Source of the DNA: an uncultured Pirellula sp.
GTDB taxonomy: Bacteria; Planctomycetota; Planctomycetia; Pirellulales; Pirellulaceae
NCBI GenBank assembly: GCA_903837255.1
Contig: CAILTZ010000469.1
Location: forward strand, 1 to 10,250
Reading direction: 5' to 3'
Length of the DNA stretch: 10,250 nt
Shown: positions 6,462 to 10,250 of the stretch, piece by piece
Position numbering within the stretch: position 1 is the first letter of the stretch
Layout of the letters: every line of letters begins with the position of its first letter
Position numbers and translations under genes: made by a program
The notes under the pieces: model-generated
Database searches by the model: none
Told to the model about the DNA's origin: nothing
Seen by the model: the letters and a program-made list of their open reading frames with translations, nothing else

Positions 6462-8687
6462 TTAAATCAACCCAATGGCTTTGCGTCCGATCCAAAACGC
6501 CGTTAGCAGTGCAACCATCAGAGCTACCAGCCAAGGATGCGACCAAAGAGGAATCCGGCGGATGGTCGAAGGGGGCTGTGGTGCCATCCGGATCGCGTCC
6601 ATCCATTGATCGGGTTGCTGCAGGGATAGGGTTGTGCCACCGGTCAGACGCGCCAGCTCCTCGAGCACCTTGGGACGGGCCGCTTGCCCAATCCGCTCGC
6701 GCGAAACGCCCTGGACAAAGAAACTCGTCTCGAGCGACTCGGAGGTCTGCTTGCACAAAAGCGTCACCTTGTGCGTTCCAGGCTCGGCCGTCTCATATCG
6801 CCCTTCAAACGATCCCCAACTCTCCGAGCCGCCGCTAGCTAGTTTGATCGATTGGGTCTTGCCCGATGGCGATTCGATCTTTGCTGTGACGTCCCCTTGA
6901 GCTAACGGCTCTCCACTGGTCTGCATGACATTGGCCCTGAGCGTGAGCGTCTGGCCAATGCTCGGGGTGTCGGGAGAGAAGTAAAAACGCATCGATTCCC
7001 CTTTGGCCATGTTGCGTTGGTAAGCCATCCAGCGGACGACTTGACTCCAAAAGCGATAGTGGTATTTGTCCTCGACCCCTTTTCGCCATCGCCACACCCC
7101 ATCGGTACCCATGAAGAGAACCTTGCCAGATCCAAACGTCTTGGTCGCCAGCAGAGCCATCCGGCCCTGCTCGCCCATGGCCGTTTCATGAACGGCCAAG
7201 ACCTCGGCGCCCGCTTTGGCTCTAGCTACCGCCGAATGCCATTGGAATCCTGGCAGATTCATCCACACATCGACATTGTCCTCGGCCGTGTCGGCTAGTT
7301 TTGTCAGCAAACTCCGTCGTCCTGCCTCGGTTAGCTCCATGCGCATGGCGTTGCGAGTCCCGATTCCATCGGGATTGGTCGGATCCAGTACCACGGGCAT
7401 CAGGGGCTCAAGCGGTGTCTGGGCCAGACTGTGCTGGTTGCCTTGCGACCCGGGCATAAAGACCAATCCACTGGCTTGGAATTCCACCAACCCTCGGATC
7501 ATCTGGCATTGCTCTTCGGTCAATTGTCCCTTTTCGGTCCCGACATCACCGAGAAATACCACGTCGTATTTCGAAAGCTCATCGAGTGAGGCAGGAAACT
7601 CTTTGATGTAGTCTTTGTTGCCACCACCCACTCGGTCTAAATCAGGGTGAAACAACAAGCACGATACTTCGACCCCCGGATCTCGCGACAGTGCGTTGCG
7701 CAAGTAGCGGTATTCCCATCGAGGCAGCGAATCGATAACGAGCACCTTGAGCTTTTCCTGACGGATCGAGATCGGTGAAGACGCGGCGTTGTTCGAGGTG
7801 ATCGTCTCTTCGGAGTGCTCGGGGATCTCGACGCTGATGGTAAAGTCCCCTTCGGTCTTGGGAGTCCAAACCACCGCATCGGCGGTACGCGACATGGCCC
7901 GAATCCGCACCTCTTTGGTCAATCGCTCTCCATCGGATGTATTGACCACGATCGTCGAGACCACATCGCGCGGCAACGAGGACTCGATCGTAAAGGGGAT
8001 TCGCACCCCTTTCTTGACGATCCCGAACGTCGGTGTGTCGATGCTCAGGAGTTCAAGGTCAGGGAGCCGAGTGGAGGCCCCGACCGGCATGGCAAAGATC
8101 GGGGTGCCGAGGGTTCGGTATCGCGAGGCTACGCTCACCGGCGGTGCTCCTGCATTCCAATCTCCATCGGAGACCACGAGCACTCCCATGACATTCGAAG
8201 CATTGTCGAGAATCGAACCGAGCGGGCCCGAAAGATCGGTCCCATCGACAACACCTTGGGGTGGAAAGTCGCTGATCACGACATTCGCTATATTGGATAA
8301 TTCGCTCCACGAATCCTGCTTGGTAATCCCCTCGACAGCCGTCTGCCGCGAGGTGGCTTTTTTGTCGACCAAGACGTCTTGTGTCTGCATGCTCGGGGAG
8401 CGGTCGACGAGGATGGCGAAGGTCGGTTTTTGGGTCGAGCGAAAGTCTTGGATCCACTCGGGCTGGTTGAGCAGAATCGCTCCGAGCAAAACGGCCCCGC
8501 AGCGGAGCAGTTCGAGCCCGATGACGCCTCGGGAATAACCGCTGCGTCGGATGGCTATCCACGACAGAGCAAAACACGCTGCGCAGGCCAATACCGAGAC
8601 CAGTACCAACCAGGGACTGGTGCTAAAGCTCAACGATTGATAAGCGGCGTTGGTCGCCGAATTCTCAGCGATCGATTCGGTGTTCAT
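6462..8687 (-). CDS. Membrane-anchored VWA-domain protein with glutamine-amidotransferase-like region
   Basis: A 741-residue membrane protein of a family frequent in Planctomycetes. Two membrane helices lie near the N-terminus (about 25-46 and 54-75) and one at the C-terminus (about 717-738). A VWA domain starts at about residue 88 with the metal-ion site DRSPS (95-99), followed by a GTD (149-151, possible MIDAS threonine) and a SDGD strand end (173-176). Beta-rich segments follow at about 215-308. A class I glutamine-amidotransferase-like fold occupies about 311-555; it starts KVLVIDS and ends with the characteristic GTDGVWRWR (527-535). No catalytic Cys-His-Glu triad is apparent, so it is probably a binding fold. 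Related proteins often sit in MoxR ATPase/DUF58/BatA clusters and are thought to take part in envelope protein assembly, but no such partner is present here. A TAAGG Shine-Dalgarno-like sequence lies just before the ATG. It follows the amidohydrolase by 15 nt, so co-transcription is likely. The precise function is unknown. Confidence 0.87.
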   Translation of the reverse strand: MNTESIAENSATNAAYQSLSFSTSPWLVLVSVLACAACFALSWIAIRRSGYSRGVIGLELLRCGAVLLGAILLNQPEWIQDFRSTQKPTFAILVDRSPSMQTQDVLVDKKATSRQTAVEGITKQDSWSELSNIANVVISDFPPQGVVDGTDLSGPLGSILDNASNVMGVLVVSDGDWNAGAPPVSVASRYRTLGTPIFAMPVGASTRLPDLELLSIDTPTFGIVKKGVRIPFTIESSLPRDVVSTIVVNTSDGERLTKEVRIRAMSRTADAVVWTPKTEGDFTISVEIPEHSEETITSNNAASSPISIRQEKLKVLVIDSLPRWEYRYLRNALSRDPGVEVSCLLFHPDLDRVGGGNKDYIKEFPASLDELSKYDVVFLGDVGTEKGQLTEEQCQMIRGLVEFQASGLVFMPGSQGNQHSLAQTPLEPLMPVVLDPTNPDGIGTRNAMRMELTEAGRRSLLTKLADTAEDNVDVWMNLPGFQWHSAVARAKAGAEVLAVHETAMGEQGRMALLATKTFGSGKVLFMGTDGVWRWRKGVEDKYHYRFWSQVVRWMAYQRNMAKGESMRFYFSPDTPSIGQTLTLRANVMQTSGEPLAQGDVTAKIESPSGKTQSIKLASGGSESWGSFEGRYETAEPGTHKVTLLCKQTSESLETSFFVQGVSRERIGQAARPKVLEELARLTGGTTLSLQQPDQWMDAIRMAPQPPSTIRRIPLWSHPWLVALMVALLTAFWIGRKAIGLI

Positions 8688-8702
8688 ACCGCCTTAGTCT
8701 AA

Positions 8703-9545
8703 TCACTGGAGCCCCAAGTGGTATGCTCGATTCGCATTTCCGCCCCAGAAGTTGGCTTGCTGCTGGGTGTTTAAATCCTTGGCCAAAACGCTCACGGCGG
8801 CCACCCAATCGGCATAAGAACTGCGAAGCAAACAGACAGGCCAGTCGCTGCCGAACATCAACCGATCCGGGCCAAAGGCTTCGAGTGCCACATCCCAATA
8901 GGGTTTCAGAAGCTCAACGGTCCAGCTCGGATCCCGAACCTCGGTTACCAAAGCCGAGAACTTGCAGTCGACATTGGGCCTCTTGGCCAACTCGCGAAAG
9001 TCCGTTTCCCACTGCCGATCGATCCCGCTCGCAGCAATCACAGGCTTGGCAATGTGATCCAATACAAACGGTTGGTTCGGGTGCCTGTCGACGAACCGGA
9101 TGGCCATCGGCAACTGCTTGCCAAAGATCAAGATGTCATAAACGAGTTTGAAGGATCGCAGCAGTCGGATCCCTGCATTGAAGTCCTCTCGGTCGAGGAA
9201 TTTTTCATCGGGTTCGTCTTGGACCACGTGCCGGACTCCCTTCAGGAGCGATTCTCCTTGGAGCGAGTCGAGGACTTTGGCGATCGCGGGCTGAGCCAAG
9301 GGGACCCAACCGACAACCCCTTTGATCCATGAATTTTTCTTTGCGTAGTCGAGCAGGAAACGGGTCTCTTCGATCTCTTGACGCGCCTGCACGCTCACGA
9401 CGTAGTCGATGTGGGTGGCCTGGGTCTGGGCCAAAAGATCTTGCGGTGCAAAGTCCCTGCGGAGGACTTGCATCTTTTCACTGATCCAACCGTACTGCTC
9501 GACCGAGTAGTTCCAAAAGTGGTGATGGCTGTCGACTCGCATCAT
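8703..9545 (-). CDS. COG3618-type metal-dependent amidohydrolase / sugar lactonase
   Basis: A 280-residue cytoplasmic enzyme of the amidohydrolase-2 family (COG3618). Characterised relatives include L-fuconolactonase, L-rhamnono-lactonase and 2-pyrone-4,6-dicarboxylate lactonase. Diagnostic motifs are DSHHHFW (5-11, with the HxH pair His7/His9), GVRHVVQDEPD (103-113), LDHIAKP (162-168), CKFSALVTEV (194-203) and MFGSDWPVC (230-238, Asp234 the catalytic-type Asp). The length is usual for the family and all key residues are present, so it should be active. The start codon overlaps the rpiB stop as ATGA, indicating translational coupling. A second ATG follows immediately and is equally possible. 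A sugar-acid lactone substrate would fit with RpiB next door, but no transporter, dehydrogenase or aldolase of such a pathway is seen here, so the substrate is left open. Confidence 0.92.
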   Translation of the reverse strand: MMRVDSHHHFWNYSVEQYGWISEKMQVLRRDFAPQDLLAQTQATHIDYVVSVQARQEIEETRFLLDYAKKNSWIKGVVGWVPLAQPAIAKVLDSLQGESLLKGVRHVVQDEPDEKFLDREDFNAGIRLLRSFKLVYDILIFGKQLPMAIRFVDRHPNQPFVLDHIAKPVIAASGIDRQWETDFRELAKRPNVDCKFSALVTEVRDPSWTVELLKPYWDVALEAFGPDRLMFGSDWPVCLLRSSYADWVAAVSVLAKDLNTQQQANFWGGNANRAYHLGLQ

Positions 9546-9994
9546 GTGCCTATTTTCGTTTTTTCAATATTGATGATTTTTTCGAGCCGACGCCGATGTC
9601 GTCCGCCTTCGAATTCCGTTGCCAACCAGATACGGACCAAGTCGCCGACGGGTCGATCGCCGATCAAATCGCCGGCTAAGCACAGGATGTTGACATCGTT
9701 GTGCCGACGGCACATCTCGGCCATGACTTCGTCGGCACAGGTCGCTGCGCGAACTCCATTGAACTTATTGGCCGTGATCGCCATGCCAAATCCATTTCCA
9801 CAGATGAGAATCCCGCGCTCAACCTTGCCCTCGGCTACCTCCTTGGCTACCGCGACGGCAAAGTCCGGATAATCGACCGGTTGGTCGCTATCGGTCCCAT
9901 AATCGACCACCTCGTGGCCGTCGGCCGTCAGCAGTGTGATGAGTTTGCCTTTGATTTGATAACCGCGGTGGTCGCTTCCAACAGCGATTCGCAT
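9542..9994 (-). CDS. rpiB: Ribose-5-phosphate isomerase B (RpiB/LacAB family)
   Basis: A 150-residue cytoplasmic isomerase that interconverts ribose 5-phosphate and ribulose 5-phosphate in the non-oxidative pentose phosphate pathway. Some relatives act on allose 6-phosphate or galactose 6-phosphate. Family motifs are present: GSDHRGY (6-12, Asp8/His9), DYGT (31-34), DYPDFA (41-46), ILICGNGFGMAI (62-73, catalytic Cys65) and RRHNDVNIL (96-104, His98 as ring-opening residue). The usual CGTG is CGNG here, so Asn67 replaces the common Thr, and Phe69 replaces Ile. The C-terminal GGRHRRRLEKI helix is typical. The start is well supported by AGGGAG seven nt upstream. It is followed by the amidohydrolase with an ATGA overlap and preceded by the phosphatase gene by 52 nt. 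That neighbourhood resembles ywlE-ywlF in Bacillus, where ywlF encodes RpiB. Confidence 0.95.
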   Translation of the reverse strand: MRIAVGSDHRGYQIKGKLITLLTADGHEVVDYGTDSDQPVDYPDFAVAVAKEVAEGKVERGILICGNGFGMAITANKFNGVRAATCADEVMAEMCRRHNDVNILCLAGDLIGDRPVGDLVRIWLATEFEGGRHRRRLEKIINIEKTKIGT

Positions 9995-10001
9995 ACGTGG
10001 G

Positions 10002-10007
10002 CTCCCT
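10002..10007 (-). promoter_or_regulatory. Shine-Dalgarno sequence of rpiB
   Basis: AGGGAG on the minus strand lies seven nt before the rpiB ATG. It is the clearest ribosome binding site in the window and fixes the rpiB start. Confidence 0.75.
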
Positions 10008-10039
10008 AAAGAGGCGAAGAGTTCCGAAACCAGCTAAAG

Positions 10040-10045
10040 ATTATA
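10040..10045 (-). promoter_or_regulatory. putative -10 box (TATAAT) upstream of rpiB
   Basis: A perfect TATAAT on the minus strand begins one nt after the phosphatase stop codon (TGAGTATAATC) and ends 45 nt before the rpiB ATG. The region upstream is coding and offers no good TTGACA, so this could be an internal operon promoter or chance. Confidence 0.35.
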
Positions 10046-10046
10046 C

Positions 10047-10250
10047 TCAAGTTTCCCACCGAATCACGGAGGATGGCTCCAATCGCTCGACCCAGTGGCT
10101 CGTGTGCCGGTCTAGTTGCTTGGCACAATGCTCGTAAACCTCAGCAGGACCCCCAAAAGGATCGGAAATGTCGCTTTCGTCGGCATCGAGCAAAAAGATT
10201 TTGCCGGAGTACTCCGGCCACTGCGTACAGAGTACACTTCGGTGCCGATA
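10047..10250 (-). CDS. Low-molecular-weight protein phosphatase (YwlE/Wzb type), C-terminal fragment
   Basis: The last 67 codons of a reading frame that enters from beyond the right edge and stops with TGA at 10047. The segment DESDISDPFGGPAEVY (residues 24-39 of the visible part) matches the loop of low-molecular-weight phosphotyrosine phosphatases that carries the general-acid Asp in a DPF or DPY motif. It is followed by an amphipathic helix with EHCAKQLD. The catalytic CX5R loop near the N-terminus lies outside the window, so neither activity nor Tyr versus Arg preference can be judged. In several bacteria, including some Planctomycetes, such domains are fused to a Sua5/YrdC domain or lie beside it, which cannot be tested here. 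rpiB follows 52 nt downstream in the same direction. Confidence 0.82.
   Translation of the reverse strand, partial: YRHRSVLCTQWPEYSGKIFLLDADESDISDPFGGPAEVYEHCAKQLDRHTSHWVERLEPSSVIRWET

Noticed and set aside
7789..8538. Plus-strand open frame of 249 codons
   Set aside because: It is antisense to the VWA protein gene, whose motifs are clear, and shows no recognisable domain.

Overview
The window looks like a piece of a Planctomycetes chromosome, probably from the Pirellulales or a close relative. This rests on protein architecture, not on a marker gene: a Cache-domain sensory Ser/Thr kinase, a very large secreted TPR protein ending in a redoxin domain, and a membrane-anchored von Willebrand A (VWA) protein with a glutamine-amidotransferase-like middle region. 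All three are typical of that phylum. Base composition is moderately GC-rich. All recognised genes lie on the minus strand, so transcription runs from high to low coordinates.

Reading in the direction of transcription: (1) The right edge carries the last 67 residues of a low-molecular-weight protein phosphatase of the YwlE/Wzb type. (2) After 52 nt comes rpiB (ribose-5-phosphate isomerase B), which overlaps by an ATGA a COG3618-type amidohydrolase/lactonase. That gene is followed 15 nt later by the VWA/GATase-like membrane protein. These three genes look like one operon. (3) After a 250-nt gap with a good -10 box comes the secreted TPR-redoxin protein. (4) A 212-nt gap containing four tandem 12-bp repeats leads into a transmembrane Ser/Thr protein kinase with an extracytoplasmic sensory domain. 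(5) After 97 nt, again with a -10 box, comes a YmdB-family metallophosphoesterase. (6) The left edge carries a 13-bp tandem repeat that ends in a sequence resembling the D-arm of a tRNA.

No gene-free stretch exceeds about 250 nt. The genes do not form one pathway. They combine central carbon metabolism (rpiB), envelope or stress functions (VWA, TPR-redoxin), and signalling (kinase, YmdB-type phosphodiesterase, LMW phosphatase). I see no mobile element, CRISPR array, rRNA or defence island, and I cannot support a claim of a wholly new system. The most worthwhile leads are the uncharacterised TPR-redoxin protein, the Asn-to-Asp change at a metal ligand of the YmdB-type enzyme, and the two tandem-repeat arrays in non-coding DNA.
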